A DNA stretch of 64,000 nucleotides from JAPLUA01 sp964625855 (GCA_964625855.1 CAZVFC010000022.1:1-64000); one strand, 5' to 3'; numbered from the stretch's first letter, positions 25,965 through 35,308 are shown. The notes: generated from the sequence alone by a model not told the origin. A program made the numbers and translations.

Positions 25965-26792
25965 ATGATTAGTATCGGAGTTAAGGAATTGCTGGATGCC
26001 GGCGTCCATTTCGGACACCTCACCAAACGGTGGAACCCCAAGATGAAGCCATTCATCTTCGACGCCCGCAACGGCATTCACATCATTGACCTGAGCAAAA
26101 CGCTCAACCAATTGGAGGCTGCCTGTAATTTTCTCGGCTCGACCGTGAGCAAAGGCGGCAAGGTGCTGTTCGTGGGCACCAAGAAGCAAGCGCAGCAGGC
26201 GGTGAAGGAAACCGCCAAGGAAACCGGCCAGTTCTATGTCACCGAGCGCTGGCTGGGCGGGACACTGACCAACTTCGCGACCATCAAGCGCTCCATCGCG
26301 CGGCTCAAAGAGATCGAGAAGATGGAAGCCGATGGCACCATCAACAACTACGTCAAACAGGAGCAATCCGTGATTCGCCGCGAAGCCGCCCGGCTGGTCA
26401 AGTTCTTCGAGGGCATCCACGCCATGGAAAAGCTGCCCGGGGCGATGTTCGTGGTGGATATCAAGCGGGAGCACAACGCCGTGGCCGAAGCGCGCCGGCT
26501 GAGGATTCCCGTGGTGGCGATCGTGGATACCAACTGCGATCCGGACCTGATCGACTACCCGATCGCGGGCAACGACGACGCCACCCGATCGGTGCGGATG
26601 GTTCTGGCCACCATTGGCCAAACCGTCATGCAGGCCCAGGCGGAATACGAGACCAAGTATGCGCGCCGCAAGACGGCCGAAGCGCCTCCAGCCGCGCCGC
26701 CCGAGGCCGGTGCGGAAGTTGCGCCGGTTGTCGCCGTCGAGCCCGCCGCCGCCCCGGTGGAGCCGACCGCCCCGGCGGCCCCAACGGCCTAA
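25965..26792 (+). CDS. rpsB: 30S ribosomal protein S2
   Basis: The 275-residue protein opens with the S2 signatures ISIGVKELLDAGVHFGHLTKRWNPKMKPFIF. It continues with NGIHIIDLSKTL, VLFVGTKKQAQQ, RWLGGTLTNFATIKRSI and VAIVDTNCDPDLIDYPIAGNDDA. It assembles late on the 30S subunit and is needed to recruit S1 and mRNA. The last 45 residues form an Ala/Pro/Glu-rich extension not found in short S2 proteins. tsf follows after 83 bp, the usual rpsB-tsf pair. Confidence 0.98.
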   Translation: MISIGVKELLDAGVHFGHLTKRWNPKMKPFIFDARNGIHIIDLSKTLNQLEAACNFLGSTVSKGGKVLFVGTKKQAQQAVKETAKETGQFYVTERWLGGTLTNFATIKRSIARLKEIEKMEADGTINNYVKQEQSVIRREAARLVKFFEGIHAMEKLPGAMFVVDIKREHNAVAEARRLRIPVVAIVDTNCDPDLIDYPIAGNDDATRSVRMVLATIGQTVMQAQAEYETKYARRKTAEAPPAAPPEAGAEVAPVVAVEPAAAPVEPTAPAAPTA

Positions 26793-26875
26793 TCTCGATT
26801 CAGAACGCGGCACGACTTCAGCGGCCGTGTCCGCGTTCCCTCATCACTAACAACTGAAAGCCAACGACCGAATTT

Positions 26876-27724
26876 ATGTCTGAAATTACTGCTGCCCTGG
26901 TGGGCAAACTTCGTGAGATGACCAATGCGGGCATGATGGACTGCAAGAAGGCGCTTGTAGAGTCCAAAGGCGACTTGAGCGCTGCCGTGGACATTCTCCG
27001 CAAGAAAGGAGCGGCCAGCGCCACTCATAAGAGCGCCCGCGAAGCCCGCGAAGGGGTTATCGCTCAGTTCATCGCCCCCGGCGGGCGCCTGGGAGTCCTG
27101 GTCGAGGTCAATTGCCAGACCGATTTTGTGGCGCGCAATGACATGTTCCGCGCCTTCGCCGACGACGTGGCCAAGCGACTGGCGGCCGATCCCGAGACTG
27201 GCTTTGAGGCCGATCGCGTCAACCTGGTGGCGCAGATTCGTGAGAACATCCAGATCCCCCGCCATGCGCGCATGGAGGTCAGCGGAAACGGCCTGGTCGC
27301 CGCTTACATCCACACCGGCGCCAAGGTGGGCGTCCTCGTGGAGGTGAGCGCCGGCAAAGAGAGCACCGTGGCGAAGGATGAGTTCAAGCAACTGGTGAAA
27401 GACATCACGCTGCAGATTGCGGCGGGGCATCCGTACGCCGTTTCACGCGAACAGGTGCCGGCCGAGGTCGTCGAGAAAGAGCGCGAGATCGCCGCACAAT
27501 CGGACCGTTTGAAGGGCAAGCCGGCGAAGGCGCTCGAGATGATTATCCCGGGCATACTGGAGAAGTTCTACCAGTCGTACTGCCTGGTGGACCAGGGCTT
27601 CGTCAAGAAGAACTCCGAGGTTTCCGTGAAGGAGCATATAGCCTCCGTCGCGAAGCAACTGGATGACGAAGTCACGATTCGCCGCTTCGTCCGGTTTCAG
27701 GTGGGCGAAGCACCGGCGGTCTGA
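26876..27724 (+). CDS. tsf: elongation factor Ts
   Basis: The 282-residue protein has an N-terminal UBA-like domain (ALVGKLREMTNAGMMDCKKALVESKGDLSAAVDILRKKG). The nucleotide-exchange TDFV element is present (VEVNCQTDFVARND), followed by two core subdomains and the C-terminal module. It releases GDP from EF-Tu. It is downstream of rpsB as in most bacteria. pyrH and frr, which often come next, are absent; infC follows instead behind its own promoter. Confidence 0.98.
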   Translation: MSEITAALVGKLREMTNAGMMDCKKALVESKGDLSAAVDILRKKGAASATHKSAREAREGVIAQFIAPGGRLGVLVEVNCQTDFVARNDMFRAFADDVAKRLAADPETGFEADRVNLVAQIRENIQIPRHARMEVSGNGLVAAYIHTGAKVGVLVEVSAGKESTVAKDEFKQLVKDITLQIAAGHPYAVSREQVPAEVVEKEREIAAQSDRLKGKPAKALEMIIPGILEKFYQSYCLVDQGFVKKNSEVSVKEHIASVAKQLDDEVTIRRFVRFQVGEAPAV

Positions 27725-27789
27725 CTCCGCTACTTGGCCGTTCAAGCCAGGGCCGGGCATTTTTGCTCGGGGGCAGTGGAACATTCTCC

Positions 27790-27817
27790 TTGTCCACCCG
27801 GAGAAATGTGCGATAAT
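27790..27817 (+). promoter_or_regulatory. candidate sigma-70 promoter for infC
   Basis: TTGTCC (27790-27795), a 16-bp spacer and GATAAT (27812-27817) lie about 85 bp before the infC start, in the 176-bp gap after tsf. Spacing and the -10 element are close to consensus. Confidence 0.5.
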
Positions 27818-27900
27818 GGACTATTATTAGTGACGCGTTACACATTATCGTCTCGCCAGCTTATTTGCTGCATGATTAATATCCAACCCGTGGGGGTGCT

Positions 27901-28539
27901 TTGAGCCGCCCTTTTCCCTCTCGTCACTATCGCTCTCGCGAACCTCTCCATCGCCGAAACGGCAAGATCCGTGCACGCGAAGTCCGCGTCCTGGACGAGT
28001 CCAGGCAACAACTCGGCGTGATGTCCCTCAATGAGGCGCTGCGCTTGGCCCAAAGCAAGGGCCTGGATCTGATCGAGATCGCGCCTACCGCCACGCCGCC
28101 GGTTTGCCGGATTGTGGATTACGGCAAATTTCTCTATGAGGAAGCCAAGCGCGAAAAGGAATCCCGCTCCTCCCAATCCGCCAGCCGAATGAAGGAGGTC
28201 CAGATTTCGGCCACCATTGATCCCCACGACCTGTCGGTGAAGCGCGACCAGGCGATCCAGTTCCTTTGCGACGATCTCAAGGTCCGCGTCAAGCTCCGGT
28301 TCAAGGGCCGTCAGAAAGCTCACAAGGAGATCGGCTTTGAGGTCGTGAACAGGTTTATCAAAGAGGTTGCTCTTTACGGCCAGGCCGACTCGCCGCCCAA
28401 GTTGCTGGGAGACCGCGACCTCAATGTTGTCGTCACTCCATTGCACCGCGACAAGCGGGCCAAAAATCCGCGCCAGGTGGCCCCCATTCGCCCGGTCACC
28501 CCCCCGGCGCCGCCTGCCGGGGGAATCAGCCCGGCCTGA
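27901..28539 (+). CDS. infC: translation initiation factor IF-3
   Basis: The 212-residue protein has the IF-3 N domain (RRNGKIRAREVRVLDESRQQLGVMSLNEALRLAQSKGLDLIEIAPTATPPVCRIVDYGKFLYE). A linker and the C domain follow (KEVQISATIDPHDLSVKRDQAIQFL ... VKLRFKGRQKAHKEIGF). A Pro/Ala-rich tail of about 25 residues extends the protein. The start appears to be TTG at 27901, preceded by GGGGGTG. A non-AUG start fits the known autoregulation of infC, in which IF-3 discriminates against such codons. rpmI and rplT, its usual partners, do not follow. Confidence 0.95.
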   Translation: MSRPFPSRHYRSREPLHRRNGKIRAREVRVLDESRQQLGVMSLNEALRLAQSKGLDLIEIAPTATPPVCRIVDYGKFLYEEAKREKESRSSQSASRMKEVQISATIDPHDLSVKRDQAIQFLCDDLKVRVKLRFKGRQKAHKEIGFEVVNRFIKEVALYGQADSPPKLLGDRDLNVVVTPLHRDKRAKNPRQVAPIRPVTPPAPPAGGISPA

Positions 28540-28669
28540 CTTCCAGCGAGCAACGCTCGCCTCGCAGTGAGACGTTCGCAGTCCGAGCGCGATTGAATCA
28601 TTCGCGCACAGGATACCTCGATGCCTCGGGTTCGCTTGGTGCCCGGCAGGCGCAACCAAGCGTCAAGAC

Positions 28670-29560
28670 TCAACGCACATTCGGGTCCGCGTGGCCGTTC
28701 CACCAGGCGTTGTTGCCTTGGCCGCCCGAGGCCGGGGCCGTGCCATCCAGCGCATCCCGCCTCAAGGCTTCGGCATGGCCATCCACCAGGACCAGGTTAA
28801 CACGTCCGCCGTTGCGATCGGAGGGGGTGGCGCGATGCAAGTCCGAACCGTCGCCGCCACCCTCGTAGTAGGCATTTCCGGGACCTGGCGAGGCGCTGCT
28901 CTTGCGACTACCCCGGGAACCCAGCGCGAAGGAGCCCAGTGGAGGGTCAAGCACATAGACCCCGGAACCGCCCGTGCCGTAGGGATTTGTAGCGGACCCC
29001 TGGCGTGTGCCCTGGGTGTCGCCGATCGCCAAGGTGTGGTCCGGCCGGGCGATCGAGGCCTCGGACGCATGGAAGGCCTGCACCCCGTCCGGCTGACGGG
29101 TGTTGCCGAGGTACTGGTAGTTGTAGCCGTAGCCGCCGTAATACTGGGTCACGTCGGGCGTCTTGACGTCGCCAGGTGCGGTATGCGCGAATGGTTTGTT
29201 CATGAGCGGTTTTTCTGCCGGGGTCAGCAGTGGGCTGAGATACACCTGGGGCGTCCGCAGGTAGGGAAAGATCAGGTCGGCCCAGCGCACGCGAGGCTGG
29301 CCGGCGACGGCAGGCAGGGAATGCCCGGGAAACCGGTTGTCCTGGTCGTCGTGGTAGAGCCTCAGGCCAAGGCCAAGCTGCCGGAGGTTGCTTAGACTGG
29401 CGATGCACTTGGCCTTGGTTTGTGCTCTCGCCAACGCGGGCAACAGGAGCGCCGCTAGAACGGCAATGATGGCAATAACCACCAGCAGTTCGATGAGCGT
29501 AAAGGCCGGCAGGGAGCGGTCAGCTTCCCCGGGGATTCGTCGCGGTATTCGGTTTTGCAT
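28670..29560 (-). CDS. prepilin-like protein (DUF1559-type, H-X9-DG)
   Basis: The 296-residue protein has a class III/type IV prepilin leader (basic residues, then FTLIELLVVIAIIAVLAALLLPALARAQ), cleaved before Phe with the conserved Glu at +5. A long extracellular domain follows, ending in the VNLVLVDGHAEAL signature of the H-X9-DG group. Planctomycetes and Verrucomicrobia encode tens of these orphan pseudopilins, whose function is unknown. No secretion or pilus assembly gene lies nearby. Confidence 0.88.
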   Translation of the reverse strand: MQNRIPRRIPGEADRSLPAFTLIELLVVIAIIAVLAALLLPALARAQTKAKCIASLSNLRQLGLGLRLYHDDQDNRFPGHSLPAVAGQPRVRWADLIFPYLRTPQVYLSPLLTPAEKPLMNKPFAHTAPGDVKTPDVTQYYGGYGYNYQYLGNTRQPDGVQAFHASEASIARPDHTLAIGDTQGTRQGSATNPYGTGGSGVYVLDPPLGSFALGSRGSRKSSASPGPGNAYYEGGGDGSDLHRATPSDRNGGRVNLVLVDGHAEALRRDALDGTAPASGGQGNNAWWNGHADPNVR

Positions 29561-29610
29561 CGCCGCATCTTAGCGGCACGTCCCGCAGCCTGCTTCCGGA
29601 AGGTTGCGAA

Positions 29611-30552
29611 TTATTGTCGGGGAATTGCGGCGGACGGGTTGGGCTGAAGCGGCGGCGCTTGAGGAGGTGCGGTTGTTTCCGATGCTTGCGCCGGTTCAAC
29701 GTGAACCAGGACATGTTGGATAAAAAACGGTGAAGATTTCAAATGGTCGGCGACCTGGTGCGCAATTTCGTGGCCGCGGCGGACGGTCAGATCGCCGTCC
29801 ACTTCGACGTGGAGTTCCACAAATACACCGAGCCCGCTCTTGCGAGCGCGGCATTTCTCGATGCGCAGGACGCCCGGGACGGATGAGGAAAGCTCGCGGA
29901 TTTGGGTTTGAAGTGAATCGGGCGGGGCGGCATCCATGATGTCATTCAGGGCGGCGCGGAAGATGCGGCAACCGTTAAACAGGATGATGAGACAGGCGAA
30001 CAGGGCGGCCCAATCGTCGGCGGCCTCATAGCCCTTGCCGCCGATGAGGGCGATGGCGATGCCGACGAAGGCCGCGGCGGAAGTAAGAGCATCGGACCGG
30101 TGGTGCCAGGCATCGCCCTTGACGGCGGTGCTCGCAAGCTGCGTGCCGACCTTGAAAGCAAAGCGGTAGAGCGTTTCCTTGGTTGCGATGACCAGGGCGA
30201 GGACGGGGAGGGTAAACCAAGCGGGCGCATGATGGGGGGTGATGATCTCACGAACGCTCTGAAAGGTGATGAAGACCGCGGCAGCCAGCAAGGCCAGGGC
30301 GACGACCAAACCGGCGATGGGCTCGGCTTTGCCGTGTCCAAAAGGGTGGTCGTCATCCGCCGGCAGGGCGGAAATCTTCAGGCCGGTCCAGACCACCAGG
30401 GAAGTGACGATGTCCGCGGTGGACTCGATGCCGTCGGCAATGAGGGCGTAGGAATTGCCGAAGATGCCAGTCACAATCTTGACAATGGCCAGCAGGATGT
30501 TGACCGCAATGCCGACGCCGGCCGCGATCAAGCCTGGTTTAACTGAGGGCAT
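29611..30552 (-). CDS. cation diffusion facilitator (CDF) family metal transporter
   Basis: The 313-residue protein has six membrane helices. The helix-2 metal site ADGIESTADIVTS (Asp/Asp of the HD-DD type pattern) lies at about 39-51, DDHPFGHGKAEPIAG is the cytosolic loop before helix 3, and GDAWHHRSDALTSAAAFVG contains the helix-5 metal residues. A C-terminal ferredoxin-like domain carries KSGLGVFVELHVEVDGDLTV and HVLVHVEP. CDF proteins export Zn2+, Mn2+, Fe2+ or Co2+ in exchange for protons. The metal is not predictable here. A proline-rich tail follows. Confidence 0.92.
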   Translation of the reverse strand: MPSVKPGLIAAGVGIAVNILLAIVKIVTGIFGNSYALIADGIESTADIVTSLVVWTGLKISALPADDDHPFGHGKAEPIAGLVVALALLAAAVFITFQSVREIITPHHAPAWFTLPVLALVIATKETLYRFAFKVGTQLASTAVKGDAWHHRSDALTSAAAFVGIAIALIGGKGYEAADDWAALFACLIILFNGCRIFRAALNDIMDAAPPDSLQTQIRELSSSVPGVLRIEKCRARKSGLGVFVELHVEVDGDLTVRRGHEIAHQVADHLKSSPFFIQHVLVHVEPAQASETTAPPQAPPLQPNPSAAIPRQ

Positions 30553-30690
30553 AGATCAGGCCCGCCAGTTCAATGAGCGAGCTGACAGGCTGGCACAGCT
30601 TGGGCCTGGTCGCCCCGCGGGTCAAGGCTGGTGTCCGGCAGCCCACGTTGACAGGGCCCAAAAAAGCTTGGCTCGTGGTGCACACCCTGC

Positions 30691-31056
30691 CCGCCAACGT
30701 TTGCTGGGGAACACCCTCTGGATTACTTCCTCAACGACCAGGGCTATGAGGTGGTGACGGAAAAGCGCGAGGCCAACCTGGACAATGTCAGGGTCAAGCC
30801 CAGCGGCGCGCCTCACCCCCAGCACGTCCGGAACTTCCTGGATTGCGTGAAATTACGCCAGCGACCCGTGCTTGACGTCGAAGCCGGTCATCATGTTTCG
30901 TCCGTGGCGCATTTGGGCAATATCGCCTACCGGACGGGCCGGAAGCTCACCAGGGACCCGGTCAAGGAGCAAGTTACGAGTGGCAAGGCAGCCGATGAGC
31001 TTGTGGGAGTTGAATACCGCCGTCCCTGGAAGCTGCCCTTTGCCAAGCGCGCCTGA
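30691..31056 (+). pseudogene. C-terminal fragment of a Gfo/Idh/MocA family oxidoreductase
   Basis: From about 30721 the frame reads DYFLNDQGYEVVTEKRE, then HPQHVRNFLDCVKLRQRPVLDVEAGHHVSSVAHLGNIAYRTGRKL and EYRRPWKLPF to the stop at 31056. This matches the end of the GH109-like oxidoreductases common in Verrucomicrobia and Planctomycetes. The NAD-binding Rossmann domain and most of the catalytic domain are missing, and the preceding 140 bp do not continue the family. It is a truncated relic. Confidence 0.72.
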
Positions 31057-31674
31057 GCACTTCCGAGACGCCGGACAGGATCGTCGAACGCCTGGCCGAG
31101 GTGACGTTCCGTCAACGCAATCCCAATCCGGCTCCCTTGCAGCCGTTGGCTTCCGGTCGCGTCGCATACCAAAACTCAAGCAAATCCCAAAGCCATCGGA
31201 CGCCAATGGGATAAAGATGGCGCTTCCCGAAAGAGTTCGCCATTCTCCGATCAGTTTCATATACGCAAGACATTGACGATCAGTTTCTTACGCAAGAACC
31301 CAACCTCCGCACGAGCGGTTCTCCACTCCCAGGACTGCGGCGACGCCACAGTGTGTTTCCGGGGTCTGGCCGGCGCTACCCCGGTGAGTCTCCCATGGGG
31401 GCCGGTCCCCATGGGAGACTCACCGGGGTATCAGCGTGCCCAAGCCGTTGCCGAACCGGCGCTGCCCGCGGGGACAGTGCCCAGCTCGATGGCTGTAACC
31501 CCATTCATGCACGTTACTTACATGGTTGCATTATGCACCGTTGTTCTCAGGCAGTCCCTCAGCACGCCGCACCCTGCCATGCCAGGAACGAACTCCCCGG
31601 ATGGACCAGGTTTTCTTCTGACTACAGACCAGGTCAGAGCTGGATTCAACCAGTGGGCAACCTTGTATTGGCTT
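31057..31674. other. 618-bp region without intact gene, with a perfect hairpin
   Basis: It separates the oxidoreductase remnant from the esterase gene. It contains the 24-bp inverted repeat at 31377-31430. The esterase reading frame stays open through much of the region but has no protein-like content before residue 135 of that long frame. Confidence 0.5.
31377..31430. repeat. perfect 24-bp inverted repeat
   Basis: The arms at 31377-31400 (TACCCCGGTGAGTCTCCCAT...) and 31407-31430 are exact reverse complements, with a 6-nt spacer GCCGGT. It lies about 245 bp upstream of the esterase start. No T-tract follows on either strand, so it is not a typical terminator. Confidence 0.85.
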
Positions 31675-33273
31675 ATGAAGACGATGCGGGCGACAGTTGA
31701 AAGAGTGATTCGACTCGTAGTGAAAGCCCTGGTAATCCTAGTCGTGGCGGGCACGGCTGTCGGCGGCCAAGCTGAGCCCTTGCCCCTGAAACTGGCGCGC
31801 GTTTTCACCAGCAACGCCGTCCTCCAACGCAGCCAATCGTGCCCCGTCTTTGGCCGGGACGTGCCGGGGAGCAAAGTCACAGTCAGGTTTGCCGGGCAGA
31901 CGCTTAACTGCAGGGCCGATGCGAGCGGCCGCTGGCGTGTGTCCCTGGCGCCACTTCCTGCCTGCGCCACGCCGCAAACGCTGACGGTGAACGGCAGCGC
32001 CCGCATCGCGCTCACCAACATCCTGGTTGGCGACGTATGGCTGATCTCCGGCCAGAGCAATGCCGATTGGCCGCTCCGTTCTGCCGCCGGCGGTCGTGCG
32101 GCCATGGCCTCGGCGACCAATACGCTTTTGCGTTACCTTCAAATGGCCGAATCGCCAATCACGACCGCGACGGCTTGGACGCCCGCCGAAGTCGCGAGGC
32201 TGAATCCCAACGATTACTTTTCGGGCGTGTGGCAAGTGAGCGATCCTGCCAGCGCGGGAGCGGTCTCAGCCGTCGGCTATCTCTTTGCCCACCACATCCA
32301 GACGAATCAGAATATTCCCATTGGGCTGATTGATTGCACTGTTGGAGGCACGATGGCTGAGAGCTGGATGCCCACCGAAGCCATCAACGCCAACCCGCGC
32401 TTGAAAGCCATCGCGGACAATTTCCTCGATTCCCACATGGTCCCGGCTTTCGCCAAGACACGCCTGCTGCAGAATCTCGCACGTTGGGACGCCGCTGGCC
32501 GCCCCGTGCCGATGCCCGAGCATCCCTACAAGCCGGGCGCCTGTTGGCGCAATGGTTTGAGCACCATCGCCCCCTTCGCACTCCGAGGTTTGCTCTGGTA
32601 TCAGGGCGAGACCAATGCGGATTTTGAAGATCCGAGTGCATACGACGCCATGGCGGAGTGGCACACTGAAACGTTCAGAGTGTTGGTAGCCGCATGGCGC
32701 AACGTGTGGGAAAACGAGATGCTGCCGGTCTATTTTGTCCAACTGCCGCGGCTCAACCGTCCGTCGTGGCCTTGGTTTCGTGAAAGCCAGTTGAAATGCG
32801 CCCAGACAGTCCCACACACTGCGATGGTGGTGGCATTTGACTGCGGCGATCCGGCGAATGTGCACCCGGTCAACAAGCAGCCAGTGGCCGACCGGCTCGC
32901 GCGAATCGCCCGTGCCCGCACCTACGGCGAAGACCTTGAGTGGAGCGGGCCGCAGTTGCGCTCCTGGAGGATTCAAGGAACTAGCATCGTGCTCGAGTTC
33001 GATCATGCGGAGGGCGGGTTGGTTTCCTCAGACGGACACGCGTTGAACCTGTTCACCGTTGCCGGCGCCAACCGCCGCTTCTTCCCCGCTACCGCAAGCA
33101 TCTCGAATCACGCGCTTATCGTTTCTGCGCCGCAGGTGCCCCGGCCCGTGGCGGCGCGGTATGCCTGGGTGCCGACCGGCGACATCAATTTTTGCAACGG
33201 TGCGGGCTTGCCCGCCTCGCCGTTTCGCACCGACGACTGGACGATTAAGGACTTGGGAAACGATACGCCTTAA
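31675..33273 (+). CDS. sialate O-acetylesterase (SGNH/SASA family)
   Basis: The protein is about 532 residues from the ATG at 31675, which precedes a hydrophobic export signal (VIRLVVKALVILVVAGTAVGG). The SASA-family motifs are ARVFTSNAVLQRSQSCPVFGRDVPG, LISGQSNADWPL (catalytic Ser, about residue 128), GLIDCTVGGTMAESWMP, LRGLLWYQGETNADF and a C-terminal NKQPVADRLARIAR. A late DxxH-type motif (DPANVHPVNK) would supply the Asp/His. Such enzymes remove acetyl groups from O-acetylated sialic acids or other glycans. Its presence 13 kb before the sialate/GNB locus is functionally suggestive. The frame is open upstream to 31273, but that part lacks esterase character. Confidence 0.85.
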   Translation: MKTMRATVERVIRLVVKALVILVVAGTAVGGQAEPLPLKLARVFTSNAVLQRSQSCPVFGRDVPGSKVTVRFAGQTLNCRADASGRWRVSLAPLPACATPQTLTVNGSARIALTNILVGDVWLISGQSNADWPLRSAAGGRAAMASATNTLLRYLQMAESPITTATAWTPAEVARLNPNDYFSGVWQVSDPASAGAVSAVGYLFAHHIQTNQNIPIGLIDCTVGGTMAESWMPTEAINANPRLKAIADNFLDSHMVPAFAKTRLLQNLARWDAAGRPVPMPEHPYKPGACWRNGLSTIAPFALRGLLWYQGETNADFEDPSAYDAMAEWHTETFRVLVAAWRNVWENEMLPVYFVQLPRLNRPSWPWFRESQLKCAQTVPHTAMVVAFDCGDPANVHPVNKQPVADRLARIARARTYGEDLEWSGPQLRSWRIQGTSIVLEFDHAEGGLVSSDGHALNLFTVAGANRRFFPATASISNHALIVSAPQVPRPVAARYAWVPTGDINFCNGAGLPASPFRTDDWTIKDLGNDTP

Positions 33274-33703
33274 AAATATAGACACACCATCCCGCTCGAA
33301 ACCCCCTCCCGCGGTTCTGCTGCTTGCGGTTCTTACGGCGGCACCGGCGGCCCATTTGAAACGCTTTGTCCTCGGCGGCCAACCGGACTCTCTGGGGACG
33401 ACGGGTGGCGGTGAGGACGCCCCAACCTCGGGCAGCGATCCCGCTGACTCGCACGTCAGGTTCATCTGGCACAACATCGCGGACACCGACACCGACGGCC
33501 TGCCGGATTCATGGGAATATCCCCACCTCGGCGATGTGACCGCAGGTGTCACGAACAGTGACGATGACGGGCACGGACACGAACGCCGTCTCCCCTGGAC
33601 CAGCGTTTTCCCGCTTGCGGATGAACCGATGAGGGAAAACCCAAGAGCGCGCCTGCGAGCAAGGCGGTGTTGGGTTGCGGAGGCAGAAGCTGAAACCGCG
33701 CCG
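33274..33703 (+). pseudogene. remnant of a secreted protein with a calcium-type DxDxDG repeat
   Basis: In the frame overlapping the esterase end and running to 33772, a hydrophobic signal-like stretch (AVLLLAVLTAAPAA) is followed by DTDTDGLPDSWEYPHLGDV and NSDDDGHGHE. This resembles the thrombospondin-3-like 'DTDGDGLPDAWE' module that ends many verrucomicrobial secreted proteins. The expected following DGDG repeats are lost and the sequence turns into low-complexity Arg/Ala-rich residues. It is probably a decayed gene end. The call is tentative. Confidence 0.4.
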
Positions 33704-34405
33704 TTACGCCTCCCGTCTCGAAAACCTGAGCATCAGCAAGCCCAGACCCAATCCCGCCAGTGCGAGGGCTGAGGGCTCCGGGATGGTGACCATGTAGGCG
33801 ACGCCCCAGTCGCGCGTGGTGAGTGCAGGGACGTAGGCTTGTGCGGTGTCGTTGACGAGATAGCCTTGGCCCTGGCCGCCGGTGGTATTGTTGCCCGACG
33901 TGTTCACATACATGCGGAAGTTCGAGATATCTCCCTCCACGTTGTCCTCGGAGAACACGAACCAGTACTCGGTACTGCTGCTGAGGTTGACGCCAGTGAA
34001 GTCGAAACTGTAAGACCCGCCCGCCGTTGTGCTGCCCCAAAGGACACTGGAGCTTGAGGAACCGACATATCCGCCAAAGGCACCACCGGAATAGGCGCCG
34101 GAGTAAATGTCCACGTAGACGGGGGTGTCAAGGCTGCTAAGATAGCCAGCCACAGTGCCGACGTTCGGCGTGGTGGTGTCGTTGGGCCGTGTCAACGTCA
34201 AGCGTCTCAGGTCAAACGTCGGCGTCAGCGAACCCTCGGGCGTGACGCTGGTGGGATAGATGCCGGCGTTGGCTTGAAAGGCGAAGGCCGCCAGGTTGGC
34301 CTTGTCACCAGACACACCCGACCATCCATTGGTGATCGTAGGATAATCCGCCAGGACGATCCCGGCGGTAAAGAGGGCGATGGAAGCGAACAGGGCTCTC
34401 CTCAT
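33704..34405 (-). CDS. exported PEP-CTERM protein
   Basis: The 233-residue protein has a signal peptide (MRRALFASIALFTAGIVLA). The beta-rich Ser/Gly/Thr-rich body includes DFTGVNLSSSTEYWFVFSE, a pattern common to 'choice-of-anchor' PEP-CTERM proteins. The C-terminal sorting signal is IPEPSA, a hydrophobic helix (LALAGLGLGLLMLRF) and SRREA. It is sorted by exosortase; the ligand or structural role is unknown. Confidence 0.87.
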   Translation of the reverse strand: MRRALFASIALFTAGIVLADYPTITNGWSGVSGDKANLAAFAFQANAGIYPTSVTPEGSLTPTFDLRRLTLTRPNDTTTPNVGTVAGYLSSLDTPVYVDIYSGAYSGGAFGGYVGSSSSSVLWGSTTAGGSYSFDFTGVNLSSSTEYWFVFSEDNVEGDISNFRMYVNTSGNNTTGGQGQGYLVNDTAQAYVPALTTRDWGVAYMVTIPEPSALALAGLGLGLLMLRFSRREA

Positions 34406-34633
34406 AGTTCAGAACGCGTTAACCGGTGAATGGTCTCTTAGGAACTCACTATGTTGGCACTATCTTGGCAGGAAGACCCGACCAAAGGAATACCAATCCT
34501 CTTGTATTTTCGTAGGACAAGTCCCAAACGGAAAGCGGGACTGCCGGGGTTTCGCAGCACGTCGGGCCGACCTGAATTCTGGAACAACCTGTGTTGTTAG
34601 CCGAGGCTGACTGTGTTTAGACATGCTTCCGAG

Positions 34634-35308
34634 TCAGTTCGTGCGGGGGTTAGCTGACGGACTGGCCGGGGGCCGCCCCTCCAGGCCCATGTACTTCACC
34701 ACTGCCTCGCTGCGAGAATGGACGTGGAACTTGTCGTACACGCGCTTGAGATGGTGGCGGACGGTTTCCAGCGAGATGGAAAGCTGGTGGGCGATTTCCT
34801 TGTTGCCGTAACCGCGCGTGACTAACTCCAGGATTTCCCCCTCGCGCCGGCTCAGTTCCAAGGCGGGTGACGAGGCCGTCGCGGGTGGGTGTTGAAAGGT
34901 CTCCACCAGGCGGCGGGCGATCTCGCTGGTCATGGGGGCGCCGCCTTGCTTGACATCGCGGATGGCCTGAAGCAACTGCTCGGGACGGGTGCGTTTGAGC
35001 AGGTAGCCACATGCGCCGGCTTGCAGGGCCCGGAAAATCTTGTCGTTATCTTCATAGACTGTGAGCATAACAATCTCGGTTTCCGGCAGCAGCTCTTTAA
35101 GGCGGGCGGTGCACTCGATGCCGGACATGTTGGGCAGGTGGATGTCCATCAGGATCACCTCGGGCTTGCAGCGCGGCGCCTCGGCTAACGCCTCCTCGGC
35201 GCTGGACACGGCGCAGGCGCAGCTCAACCCCGGCGCATCATCCACCAGTCGCCGCAGGCTCTCGCGGATGGTGCGGCTGTCTTCAACAATAGCGACTGAA
35301 ATAGGCAT
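34634..35308 (-). CDS. NarL/FixJ-type two-component response regulator
   Basis: The 224-residue protein has a receiver domain (residues 1-120): acidic pocket in VAIVEDSRTIR, phosphoacceptor Asp in EVILMDIHLPNMSG, Thr/Lys switch in MLTVYED and LLKRTRPEQ. A LuxR-type HTH follows (about 145-205): LSRREGEILELVTRGYGNKEIAHQLSISLETVRHHLKRVYDKFHVHSR. The ATG at 35308 begins at the first beta strand. The reg_prop histidine kinase gene upstream on the same strand is its evident partner. A TTACCCAATCGGGGGATA site lies 71 bp upstream of its start and recurs upstream of the kinase. Confidence 0.92.
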   Translation of the reverse strand: MPISVAIVEDSRTIRESLRRLVDDAPGLSCACAVSSAEEALAEAPRCKPEVILMDIHLPNMSGIECTARLKELLPETEIVMLTVYEDNDKIFRALQAGACGYLLKRTRPEQLLQAIRDVKQGGAPMTSEIARRLVETFQHPPATASSPALELSRREGEILELVTRGYGNKEIAHQLSISLETVRHHLKRVYDKFHVHSRSEAVVKYMGLEGRPPASPSANPRTN

